Counted from the first letter of the stretch, positions 1 to 5,667 are shown. The stretch is DNA of 6,706 nt from an uncultured Eubacteriales bacterium (GCA_934500855.1 CAKSUH010000087.1:1-6706), one strand, 5' to 3'. Notes: generated by a model not told the origin, from the sequence alone. Translations and numbers: made by a program.

Positions 1-283
1 GGATGAGGGTTTCTTCCCATGTTTCGGTGTCCATGAAGTGATACAGGTCGCCGTCATCGTAGGAATACTGCATATCCTTTCTTTCAATGTAGGCGTTTTC
101 GAACTTGTCGGTGGGGTTGAAGGTCTTTTCGACCACGGAACCCGTGATGACATTCTTCAGTTTGGTGCGGACGAACGCCGCGCCCTTACCCGGCTTGACA
201 TGCTGGAATTCGATGACCTGCAGAACATTGCCCTGTCCGTCATCAAATGTGATTCCGTTTTTGAAATCTCCGGCTACTACCAT
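1..283 (-). CDS. efp: Elongation factor P, N-terminal part (cut by window edge)
   Basis: Elongation factor P binds the ribosome between the P and E sites and relieves stalling at consecutive prolines. Reading the minus strand from the ATG at 283-281 gives 94 stop-free codons beginning [16 protein letters not shown] and running off the left edge. The family is about 185 residues long, so domain I (KOW-like) is complete and the first OB domain has just begun. Residues 31-34 are PGKG, the loop whose lysine (K33 here) is the site modified in many bacteria; residues 29-57 (VKPGKG through VVEKTFNP) and YLY/WHFM-like residues near 81-90 ([12 protein letters not shown]) match the family closely. A GGAGGT ribosome binding site lies 8 nt before the ATG (292-297 on the plus strand). 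The gene is divergent from xpt and is probably functionally unrelated to the purine genes. What is inferred: that the missing part is intact. Confidence 0.96.
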   Translation of the reverse strand, partial: MVVAGDFKNGITFDDGQGNVLQVIEFQHVKPGKGAAFVRTKLKNVITGSVVEKTFNPTDKFENAYIERKDMQYSYDDGDLYHFMDTETWEETLI

Positions 284-360
284 AAAATTTTACCTCCATC
301 CTTTGCGGAAAAAGTCAGAATTTGAGCCGGCGGAAATCCCGACTCTGAACATTACATTCT

Positions 361-389
361 ATTGTACACCTTTTTTTCTCTTTTTGCAA
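361..389 (-). promoter_or_regulatory. Sigma-A-type promoter of efp
   Basis: On the minus strand the sequence is TTGCAA (384-389), a 17-nt spacer, then TACAAT (361-366). Both hexamers are close to the vegetative consensus and the spacing is optimal. Transcription should begin near 354, giving a leader of about 70 nt before the efp ATG. The stretch upstream (390-420) is A-rich when read on the minus strand, which would suit an UP element. Confidence 0.8.
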
Positions 390-462
390 TAGGTTTTTGC
401 GAAATTTTTATTTTTCTACACATTTTATTTTCAAAGCGGTCGGTCCGGAAATCTCCGTATTG

Positions 463-491
463 CTGTCACGCGACCGTCACAGAACCGTCAA
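463..491. repeat. Three GTCA-core direct repeats with exact 11-bp period (Pho-box-like)
   Basis: CTGTCAC (463-469), CCGTCAC (474-480) and CCGTCAA (485-491) start exactly 11 bases apart, each separated from the next by 4 bases. An 11-bp period places the sites on the same face of the helix. The first heptamer differs by one base from the enterobacterial PhoB half-site CTGTCAT, which also repeats every 11 bp with 4-bp gaps; PhoB belongs to the OmpR family of response regulators. The array lies about 70 bp from both the xpt -35 (562) and the efp -35 (389), farther than is usual for a PhoB-type activator. The repeat is seen directly; binding by a regulator is inference. Confidence 0.45.
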
Positions 492-561
492 ACATGGTGG
501 CTTTGTGAATTTCTCTTAAAAAAATCTGTCGAAAGAGAGCGGAATTGTTGTGATTTGTCAA

Positions 562-590
562 TTGAAATCGAAAGTATTTTGGGGTATAAT
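562..590 (+). promoter_or_regulatory. Sigma-A-type promoter of xpt
   Basis: TTGAAA (562-567), a 17-nt spacer, then a perfect TATAAT (585-590). The expected start is near 597, leaving a leader of about 39 nt before the xpt ATG. This is too short to hold an aptamer, so xpt appears to be transcribed without riboswitch control. The promoter also argues against the upstream in-frame TTG at 555 as a start codon, since that would lie before the transcript begins. Confidence 0.85.
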
Positions 591-635
591 GAATTATACT
601 TTTTCGGAAGCCCGTGGGGCGGAAAGGGGAGGGCA

Positions 636-1211
636 ATGGAACTTTTGGAGCAACGGATTCGCAAGGACGGGAAAATCTATGCGGGTGATGTTCTGAAGGT
701 CGACAGTTTTCTCAACCACAGGATGGATGTGGATTTTCTTTCCGTACTCGGAAAAGAGTTCTATAGATTGTTCGCGGATTGCGGTGTAAACAAAATCCTG
801 ACCATGGAAGCCAGCGGAATCGGGATTGCCTGTATGACAGCGCAATTTTTTCATTGTCCCGTTGTTTATGCCAAAAAGGGCAGAGCCTCCAATATGTCGG
901 CGGATGTCTGGCGCTCGCAGGTTCACTCCTATACGCACGGAAGCGACCACGATGTGGTGGTATCCCGCCAGTACCTCGGAAAGGACGACCGCGTTCTGCT
1001 GATCGACGATTTTCTTGCAAGAGGAAGCGCGGCAATGGCAATGCTCAACATCTGCCGGCAGGCGGGCGCAACGGTCGTGGGATTCGGTGTTTGCGTGGAG
1101 AAAGCCTATCAGGACGGCGAAAAACTCCTGCGCGACGCGGGCGTGCGGGTCGAAGCGCTGGCAAAAATCCGTCGGATGAGCGAGGACGGCACGATTGAGT
1201 TCGAGCACTGA
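636..1211 (+). CDS. xpt: Xanthine phosphoribosyltransferase
   Basis: Cytosolic purine-salvage enzyme that joins xanthine (and less well guanine) to PRPP, giving XMP plus pyrophosphate. The 191-residue product compares with about 194 in B. subtilis Xpt. Family features by residue: VLKVDSFLNHRMD at 19-31, TMEASGIGIA at 56-65 (TIESSGIAPA in B. subtilis), and the PRPP-binding loop VLLIDDFLARGSA at 120-132 with the two acidic residues D124 and D125. The C-terminal VEALAKI at 172-178 also matches. The ATG at 636 is chosen because it lies downstream of the predicted transcript start (about 597), is preceded by AAAGGGGAGGG (623-633), and gives an N-terminus aligning with Xpt. An in-frame TTG at 555 would add 27 residues but falls upstream of the promoter. 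No terminator follows directly; the next is the riboswitch terminator at 1372-1409, so read-through into the transporter leader is likely. Confidence 0.95.
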   Translation: MELLEQRIRKDGKIYAGDVLKVDSFLNHRMDVDFLSVLGKEFYRLFADCGVNKILTMEASGIGIACMTAQFFHCPVVYAKKGRASNMSADVWRSQVHSYTHGSDHDVVVSRQYLGKDDRVLLIDDFLARGSAAMAMLNICRQAGATVVGFGVCVEKAYQDGEKLLRDAGVRVEALAKIRRMSEDGTIEFEH

Positions 1212-1259
1212 GAACAAAACCGAAACCAATTACATAACGATACAGATCTGAAGGTCCAA

Positions 1260-1324
1260 CCGATATATGCCCGATGAAAACGGCTCGGGTGTTTCTACCG
1301 CACAGCCGGATGTGCGACTATTGG
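1260..1324 (+). promoter_or_regulatory. Guanine-class purine riboswitch aptamer
   Basis: All parts of the three-way junction can be traced. P1: CCGATA (1260-1265) pairs with TATTGG (1319-1324), 6 bp with one G-U. J1/2 is TAT. P2: GCCCGA pairs with TCGGGT around a loop containing AAAACGG. J2/3 is the hallmark TTTCTACC. P3: GCACA pairs with TGTGC around GCCGGA. J3/1 is GACTAT. The GG of loop 2 can pair with the CC of loop 3, as in the known kissing interaction. The C in GACTAT corresponds to C74 of the B. subtilis xpt aptamer, which pairs with guanine; adenine switches have T there (GATTAT). Ligand class is therefore guanine or hypoxanthine-like, by established rules. P2 carries an extra base or mismatch near its loop compared with xpt. 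The aptamer controls the downstream transporter genes. Confidence 0.93.
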
Positions 1325-1378
1325 CAGGCTTTTGTTGTCGTTTCCCGAAACGGGAGCGGACAGGCTTTGCCGACAGAC
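1316..1378 (+). promoter_or_regulatory. Predicted antiterminator hairpin of the riboswitch
   Basis: The 3' strand of P1 and bases just after it (1318-1328, core TTGGCA at 1321-1326) can pair with 1366-1376 (core TGCCGA at 1368-1373), which includes the first five bases of the terminator stem. Inside this helix lies a small hairpin TCCCG-AAA-CGGGA (1343-1355). Forming this structure would destroy both P1 and the base of the terminator, so it is mutually exclusive with the ligand-bound fold. That is the arrangement of an OFF switch: guanine stabilises P1, frees the terminator and stops transcription. Pairing was done by hand and includes wobble pairs and one mismatch; energies were not computed. 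Confidence 0.6.
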
Positions 1379-1409
1379 TCCGGCTGACGGAGTCTGTCTT
1401 TCTTTTGTT
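1372..1409 (+). terminator. Intrinsic terminator of the riboswitch expression platform
   Basis: GACAGACTCCG (1372-1382), loop GCTGA, perfect complement CGGAGTCTGTC (1388-1398), followed at once by TTTCTTTTGTT. This is an 11-bp perfect stem with a U-rich tail. It stands 47 nt after the aptamer and before the ribosome binding site of the binding-protein gene, so termination here removes the whole transporter message. It is also the first terminator after xpt and may end the xpt transcript when guanine is abundant. Confidence 0.92.
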
Positions 1410-1447
1410 ACCGACGGGGGTCCGCCTCCGGGTAAAAATATTTTTTT
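1408..1447 (+). promoter_or_regulatory. Second leader hairpin followed by T7 tract, abutting the ribosome binding site
   Basis: TTACC (1408-1412), a GA bulge, CGGGGG (1415-1420), tetraloop TCCG, CCTCCG (1425-1430) and GGTAA (1431-1435) form a hairpin of 11 pairs (one G-T). It is followed by AAATA, seven T residues (1441-1447) and then directly by GGAGG (1448-1452). It could be a weaker tandem terminator, a 5' stabilising hairpin left on the read-through message, or a translation-modulating element. The five-base gap before the T run makes a strong terminator less likely. Structure is seen; role is inference. Confidence 0.55.
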
Positions 1448-1461
1448 GGAGGAACATGAAT

Positions 1462-2670
1462 ATGTTCAAAAAGGTACTTTCCCTTGTGCTGGTCGTCGCA
1501 ATGGCGGCAACGGCGGTCTTTGGGCTGGTGTCCTGCAAGAAGGTGAATGACGATTTCAAGGTCGGTTTCATTTTCCTGCACGACGAGAACTCCACCTATG
1601 ATAAAAACTTCCTTGACGCCGCTAAGGCTGCTGCCAAGGCTGCGGGTCTGAAGGACGAGCAGGTCCTGATCAAGACCAACATCCCCGAGAGCGACAAGTG
1701 CTACCAGGCTGCTGCCGAGCTTGCCGAAGAGGGATGCAAGATGATTTTTGCCGATTCCTTCGGTCACGAGGACCATATCATCCGCGCGGCGAATGAATTC
1801 AAGGATGTCCAGTTCTACCATGCAACCGGAACCAAGGCACACACCCTCAAGCTCGACAACTTCCACAACGCGTTCGCTTCCATTTATGAAGGCAGATACC
1901 TCGCGGGCATTGCCGCAGGCGCAAAGATTCAGTCGATGATCGATGCGGGCACCATCACCGCAGACAAGGCAAAGATGGGCTATGTCGGCGCATTTGACTA
2001 TGCGGAAGTCGTTTCCGGTATGACCTCCTTCTTCCTCGGCGCAAGATCGGTCTGCCCCTCTGTGACCATGGAAGTGACCTACACCAACGCTTGGTTCGAC
2101 ATCGCGCTGGAAAAAGAAGCCGCACTCAAACTCATCGATGACGGTTGCGTTCTGGTCAGCCAGCACGCGGACTCCGAGGGCGCTCCGAAGGCGTGCGAAG
2201 AGAGAGGTGTTCCGAATGTTGCTTACAACATCAGCACCATCTCCATCGCTCCGAACACCGCGCTGATCTCCTCGAAGATCAACTGGGAGCCTTACATGAC
2301 CATGATTATCAAGGCTGCCATGAAGGGCGAAAAGGTTGAGAACGATATTTGCTATACCATCAAGGACGGCGCGATTGAACTGACCGAGCTGAACACCAAG
2401 GTTGCGGCTCCCGGCACGCAGGAGAAGATCGACGCGGCGATGGCGAAGCTGAAGGACGGCTCGCTGAAGGTCTTTGATACCGCTACCTTTACCTTCAAGG
2501 GCGAGAAGCTGACCTCTTACAAGGCGGATGTGGATTCCGATGACAAGTTTACGCCCGATACCGAGGTCGTCAAGGACGGTTACTTTGCAGAGTCGACCTT
2601 CCGTGCGGCTCCGTACTTCGATCTGAAGTACATCGACGGCATCAGCGAGATGAAGGACAGCAAGAACTGA
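1462..2670 (+). CDS. BMP-family lipoprotein, purine nucleoside/base-binding protein of ABC importer
   Basis: Extracytoplasmic substrate-binding subunit anchored to the membrane by lipid (PnrA/Med/NupN-like, COG1744 type). Residues 1-24 are a lipoprotein signal peptide: MFKK, a hydrophobic core, then lipobox LVSC with C25 as the acylated residue. BMP landmarks follow: DENSTYDKNF at 41-50, MIFADSFGHED at 94-104, GRYLAGIAAG at 144-153, KMGYVGAFDYAEVVSG at 171-186, NAWFD at 209-213, QHADSEGAP at 234-242 and PNTALISSKINW at 264-275. At 402 residues it is somewhat longer than the usual 340-360. The ATG at 1462 is chosen over 1456 because GGAGG (1448-1452) then sits 9 nt away rather than 3; the difference is two residues. 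Riboswitch context points to a purine ligand; B. subtilis NupN serves guanosine uptake. The NAWFD/QHADS motifs also recall BMP proteins reported with bound nucleobase, so base versus nucleoside is open. Confidence 0.9.
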   Translation: MFKKVLSLVLVVAMAATAVFGLVSCKKVNDDFKVGFIFLHDENSTYDKNFLDAAKAAAKAAGLKDEQVLIKTNIPESDKCYQAAAELAEEGCKMIFADSFGHEDHIIRAANEFKDVQFYHATGTKAHTLKLDNFHNAFASIYEGRYLAGIAAGAKIQSMIDAGTITADKAKMGYVGAFDYAEVVSGMTSFFLGARSVCPSVTMEVTYTNAWFDIALEKEAALKLIDDGCVLVSQHADSEGAPKACEERGVPNVAYNISTISIAPNTALISSKINWEPYMTMIIKAAMKGEKVENDICYTIKDGAIELTELNTKVAAPGTQEKIDAAMAKLKDGSLKVFDTATFTFKGEKLTSYKADVDSDDKFTPDTEVVKDGYFAESTFRAAPYFDLKYIDGISEMKDSKN

Positions 2671-2690
2671 TTCGAAAGAATCGGAACAAA

Positions 2691-2732
2691 ACCGAAAAGG
2701 CGGAGCCGACGCTCCGCCTTAAGGTCTTTTTT
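2691..2732 (+). terminator. Attenuator-type hairpin between binding protein and ATPase genes
   Basis: AAGGCGGAGC (2697-2706), tetraloop CGAC, GCTCCGCCTT (2711-2720) make a perfect 10-bp stem. ACC (2691-2693) and GGT (2723-2725) can extend it across a small internal loop, placing T6 (2727-2732) one base after the extended stem. This could be a partial terminator, or a 3' stabiliser of the binding-protein message; either would give more binding protein than membrane components, a common need in ABC importers. A smaller GATTC-GAAA-GAATC hairpin overlaps the stop codon (2669-2682). No new promoter is evident before 2762, so the downstream genes probably rely on read-through. Confidence 0.65.
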
Positions 2733-2761
2733 GCAAGAAATAAGAAAGGATACGCCCATCT

Positions 2762-4483
2762 ATGAAAGACAATCGTGTGGCACTGGAGCTGCGGCACATT
2801 ACCAAACGGTTTGGCGAAGTTGTTGCAAACCGAGATGTCAGTCTGGAAGTCCGCAGGGGAGAGATCCTGTCGCTGTTGGGAGAAAACGGCAGCGGAAAGA
2901 CGACCCTGATGAATATGATCTCCGGAATTTATTATCCCGACGAGGGGCATATCCTGATTGACGGGAAAAATGCCGTGATTTCCTCCCCGCATGACGCGTT
3001 TGCGTATAAAATCGGCATGATCCATCAGCATTTCAAACTGGTGGATGTGTTCACCGCCGCGGAAAATGTCGTGCTGGGCGTGAAACAGCTCGGGGGACCG
3101 AATTCGCAGGAGGCGCTGGAGCAGGCAGAGACTGCCTGCCGTCGGGAAGGGCTGGAGATGATTCCCGGAGAGCGGGTTGAGATTCTGCCTTCCGAAGGAA
3201 AGCATACCGTCGGCGTCATCAAGGCGCGGTCGGGGAATGAGACCGTGCGTCTGATTTTCGGATTGCAGGGGCACGGCGGGTACAGCCGGAAGGACGCGGC
3301 GGAAAGCGTGAGAGCCATCTGCGAGCGCTACGGCTTCGAACTGGACCCGAATAAGAAAATCTACAATATGTCGGTATCCGAGAAGCAGACGGTGGAAATC
3401 GTCAAAGTGCTCTACCGCGGCGCGGATATTCTGATTCTGGACGAGCCGACCGCCGTGCTGACCCCGCAGGAGACCGAAAAGCTGTTTGCGGTCCTGCGTC
3501 GGATGCGCGACGACGGAAAGGCGATTATCATCATCACGCACAAACTGCATGAAGTGATGGCAATCTCCGACCGCGGGTCAGTTCTGCGCAAAGGAAGCTA
3601 CATCGGCACGGTCCGTACTTCGGAAACGAACGAGGCGGAGCTGACCGAGATGATGGTCGGCAAACGGATCAGCCTGAACATCGAGCGTACCGAGCCGCGC
3701 GACCCGCAGGTCCGTCTTTCGGTTCGCGACATCAGCAGCGTCAGTCCCGACGGCGTGCAGGTGCTGGACCATGTTTCGTTTGAAGCGCGGAGCGGGGAGA
3801 TTCTCGGCATTGCGGGCATTGCGGGAAGCGGTCAGCGCGAACTGCTGGAATCCATTGCGGGGCTCTATGTCCCCGACAGCGGAAACATCCTTTACAATGA
3901 CCCCAAGAACGGAGAAACGGTGGACCTGCGGCGCAAAACGCCGATCCAGATCCGCGATCTGGGCGTGCGGCTCTCGTTTGTTCCCGAGGACCGTCTCGGC
4001 ATGGGATTGGTCGGGAACATGAGCATTGTGGACAACATGATGCTTCGCAGTTATCAGTCGGGAACGGGCGCATTCCTGCATCGGACGGCGCCGAAGAATC
4101 TGGCGGGAGAGATCATCCGTCAGCTGGAGGTGGTTACGCCCAGCGACAGGACTCCGGTCCGTCGGCTTTCGGGCGGAAATGTTCAGAAGGTGCTGGTCGG
4201 GCGCGAGATTGCGGCGGCTCCGACGGTGCTGATGGCGGCTTACCCCGTGCGCGGGTTGGATATCAACTCGTCTTACATGATTTACAATCTGCTGAACAAG
4301 CAGAAGGAAAGCGGCGTTGCGGTCATCTTCGTCGGCGAGGACCTCGATGTGCTGCTGGAGCTGTGTGACCGCATCATGGTCATCAGCGGCGGGCGCGTTG
4401 CGGGCATTCTCGACGGCAGGACCGCGAAAAAAGACGAAGTCGGTCTGTTGATGACCGGAACAGAGGGAGGAAGGGCGCAATGA
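2762..4483 (+). CDS. Double-domain ABC ATPase of BMP/nucleoside importer (NupO/YufO-like)
   Basis: Cytoplasmic energy subunit with two fused nucleotide-binding domains, as in RbsA/MglA/NupO. Domain 1: Walker A GENGSGKTT at 40-48, Q-loop Q89 in IHQHFKLVD, signature-region SVSEKQ at 204-209, Walker B ILILDEPTA at 223-231 with E228, switch histidine H260. Domain 2: degenerate Walker A GIAGSGQR at 352-359 without the lysine, clean signature LSGGN at 469-473, AAYPVRGLD at 492-500, and VGEDLD in place of the switch histidine. Such asymmetry is usual in this family, leaving one good catalytic site (Walker A/B of domain 1 with LSGGN of domain 2). Length is 573 against about 510 in B. subtilis; the surplus lies between Q-loop and signature of domain 1 (about 107-172), where homologues have only a few residues. 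ATG 2762 follows AAAGGA (2745-2750) at 11 nt. The stop codon overlaps the next start (ATGA, 4480-4483). Confidence 0.93.
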   Translation: MKDNRVALELRHITKRFGEVVANRDVSLEVRRGEILSLLGENGSGKTTLMNMISGIYYPDEGHILIDGKNAVISSPHDAFAYKIGMIHQHFKLVDVFTAAENVVLGVKQLGGPNSQEALEQAETACRREGLEMIPGERVEILPSEGKHTVGVIKARSGNETVRLIFGLQGHGGYSRKDAAESVRAICERYGFELDPNKKIYNMSVSEKQTVEIVKVLYRGADILILDEPTAVLTPQETEKLFAVLRRMRDDGKAIIIITHKLHEVMAISDRGSVLRKGSYIGTVRTSETNEAELTEMMVGKRISLNIERTEPRDPQVRLSVRDISSVSPDGVQVLDHVSFEARSGEILGIAGIAGSGQRELLESIAGLYVPDSGNILYNDPKNGETVDLRRKTPIQIRDLGVRLSFVPEDRLGMGLVGNMSIVDNMMLRSYQSGTGAFLHRTAPKNLAGEIIRQLEVVTPSDRTPVRRLSGGNVQKVLVGREIAAAPTVLMAAYPVRGLDINSSYMIYNLLNKQKESGVAVIFVGEDLDVLLELCDRIMVISGGRVAGILDGRTAKKDEVGLLMTGTEGGRAQ

Positions 4484-5667
4484 TGAATTCTGCATCCCGA
4501 ACGGGAAAACGGCACGAGCCGCTGTTTCACATTACGCGCAGGTCCGAGATCGGGGCGGGGCACCGTTGCCTGATTCGCGGCGCGGCAATCCTGCTGGGCA
4601 TGATCCTCTCCGGGCTGATCGTGATGGTCCTGACCGATTACAATCCGCTTGATATTTACAAAGCGATTTTTGACGGAACCTTCGGTTCGCCCCGCAAGTT
4701 CTGGGTGACCCTGCAGGGGACAGCAGTTCTGCTCTGCATTTCCATTGCCGTAACCCCGGCATTCCGGATGCGTTTCTGGAACACGGGGGCGGAAGGGCAG
4801 GTGCTGGTTTCGGCGCTTGCCGCGGCGGCGTGCATGGTCTATGTGGGAGATCGCCTCCCGAGCGCGGTTCTGATCCTTTTGATGTTTGCGGCGTCGATTC
4901 TGGCAGGTATCGTCTGGGCAGTCATCCCCGCAATCTGCAAGGCGCTCTGGAATACCAACGAGACGCTGTTTACGCTGATGATGAACTATGTTGCGGCGCA
5001 GTTGGTGTCCTTCTGCATCATGATCTGGGTCCCGAACGGCTCGCGCGTGCTGGGCGTGCTCAATCTTTCCAGCAAGAACGGCTGGTTCCCCGAGATTGCG
5101 GGACAGAAATACCTGCTGAACATCCTGATCGTGCTGATCCTGACGGTGCTGGTTTACATCTATCTGCAATTCAGCAAGCACGGCTATGAGATTTCCGTTG
5201 TGGGAGAGAGCGAAAACACCGCGCGCTACATCGGAATCAATGTCAAAAAGGTCATCATCCGTACCATGGTGCTCTCGGGCGCGCTCTGCGGCGTTGCGGG
5301 CATGATTCTGGTTGCGGGCGCAAGCCACACGGTGACCTCCGATCTGGTCGGCGGTGACGGCTTTACCGCCATCATGGTTTCGTGGCTGGCGAAGTTCAAC
5401 CCGATCTTCATGCTGCTGACCTCCTTCCTGCTGGTCTTTCTGCGGCGCGGCGCTTCGCAGATGGCAACCTCCTGCAACCTGAACGAAAGCGTTGCGGACA
5501 TCATGACGGGGATCATCATTTTCTTCATCATCGGGTGCGAGTTCTTCATCCGCTACCGCGTGAATTTCCGCCACAGAGCGAAGTCCGAGGCGGTCACGGA
5601 ACCGGAGCAACCCGAAGCGTCCGAAGAAACTGAAAAGACCGAAGAGAAAGGAGCCGACGCGCAATGA
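4480..5667 (+). CDS. ABC transporter permease 1 (NupP/YufP-like, BPD_transp_2 family)
   Basis: Integral membrane subunit forming half of the translocation channel. The 395-residue product has hydrophobic segments near residues 31-52, 79-95, 106-123, 127-153, 161-184, 210-230, 259-281, 305-322 and 340-357. Family motifs: WNTGAEGQ at 100-107, NETLFTLMMNYVAAQ at 160-174, and the cytoplasmic loop VGESENTARYIGIN at 241-254, which probably contacts the ATPase. The last 35 residues or so (from about 361) form a charged cytoplasmic tail: a basic stretch, then a run rich in Glu, Thr and Pro. The start at 4480 overlaps the ATPase stop by 4 bases and is preceded by GGAGG (4466-4470) 9 nt away; a second ATG follows immediately at 4483. 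The overlap suggests coupled translation and fixed stoichiometry with the ATPase. Confidence 0.92.
   Translation: MMNSASRTGKRHEPLFHITRRSEIGAGHRCLIRGAAILLGMILSGLIVMVLTDYNPLDIYKAIFDGTFGSPRKFWVTLQGTAVLLCISIAVTPAFRMRFWNTGAEGQVLVSALAAAACMVYVGDRLPSAVLILLMFAASILAGIVWAVIPAICKALWNTNETLFTLMMNYVAAQLVSFCIMIWVPNGSRVLGVLNLSSKNGWFPEIAGQKYLLNILIVLILTVLVYIYLQFSKHGYEISVVGESENTARYIGINVKKVIIRTMVLSGALCGVAGMILVAGASHTVTSDLVGGDGFTAIMVSWLAKFNPIFMLLTSFLLVFLRRGASQMATSCNLNESVADIMTGIIIFFIIGCEFFIRYRVNFRHRAKSEAVTEPEQPEASEETEKTEEKGADAQ

Larger units (their letters stand above)
284..635. other. Divergent intergenic region between efp and xpt
   Basis: This 352-base stretch has no credible gene. It holds the efp leader and promoter on the minus strand (about 284-389), an AT-rich block upstream of that promoter (390-430) that could act as an UP element, three 11-bp-spaced GTCA repeats (463-491), a weak 6-bp inverted repeat TCTCTT/AAGAGA (512-517 with 533-538), and the xpt promoter and short leader (562-635). 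No purine riboswitch aptamer could be found here: there is no TTTCTACC...GACTAT pair as seen further downstream. Confidence 0.8.

Noticed and set aside
38..325. Plus-strand open frames over 38-392
   Set aside because: They are antisense to elongation factor P and its promoter, which are clearly recognisable on the minus strand.
437..476. Inverted repeat CGGTCG (437-442) and CGACCG (471-476)
   Set aside because: Only 6 bp with a 28-base gap; within chance expectation, and its right arm overlaps the direct-repeat array.
512..538. Inverted repeat TCTCTT/AAGAGA upstream of the xpt promoter
   Set aside because: Short, AT-rich and with a 15-base loop; not a terminator on either strand and too weak to call an operator.
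555..635. In-frame TTG start extending xpt by 27 residues
   Set aside because: The extension spans the predicted promoter (562-590), lacks a ribosome binding site and has no counterpart in Xpt proteins; the ATG at 636 gives the family N-terminus.
1212..1259. Possible promoter just before the riboswitch (TACATA 1231-1236 or TACAGA 1241-1246)
   Set aside because: No reasonable -35 hexamer lies 16-18 bases upstream of either; kept only as an untested alternative to read-through from xpt.
1267..1461. Open frame upstream of the binding protein starting at ATG 1267
   Set aside because: It runs through the riboswitch aptamer and terminator; the lipoprotein signal peptide begins at 1462 (or 1456) behind GGAGG.
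1456..1461. ATG at 1456 as start of the binding protein
   Set aside because: It lies only 3 nt after GGAGG, whereas ATG 1462 lies 9 nt away; not excluded, but less likely, and it changes only two residues.
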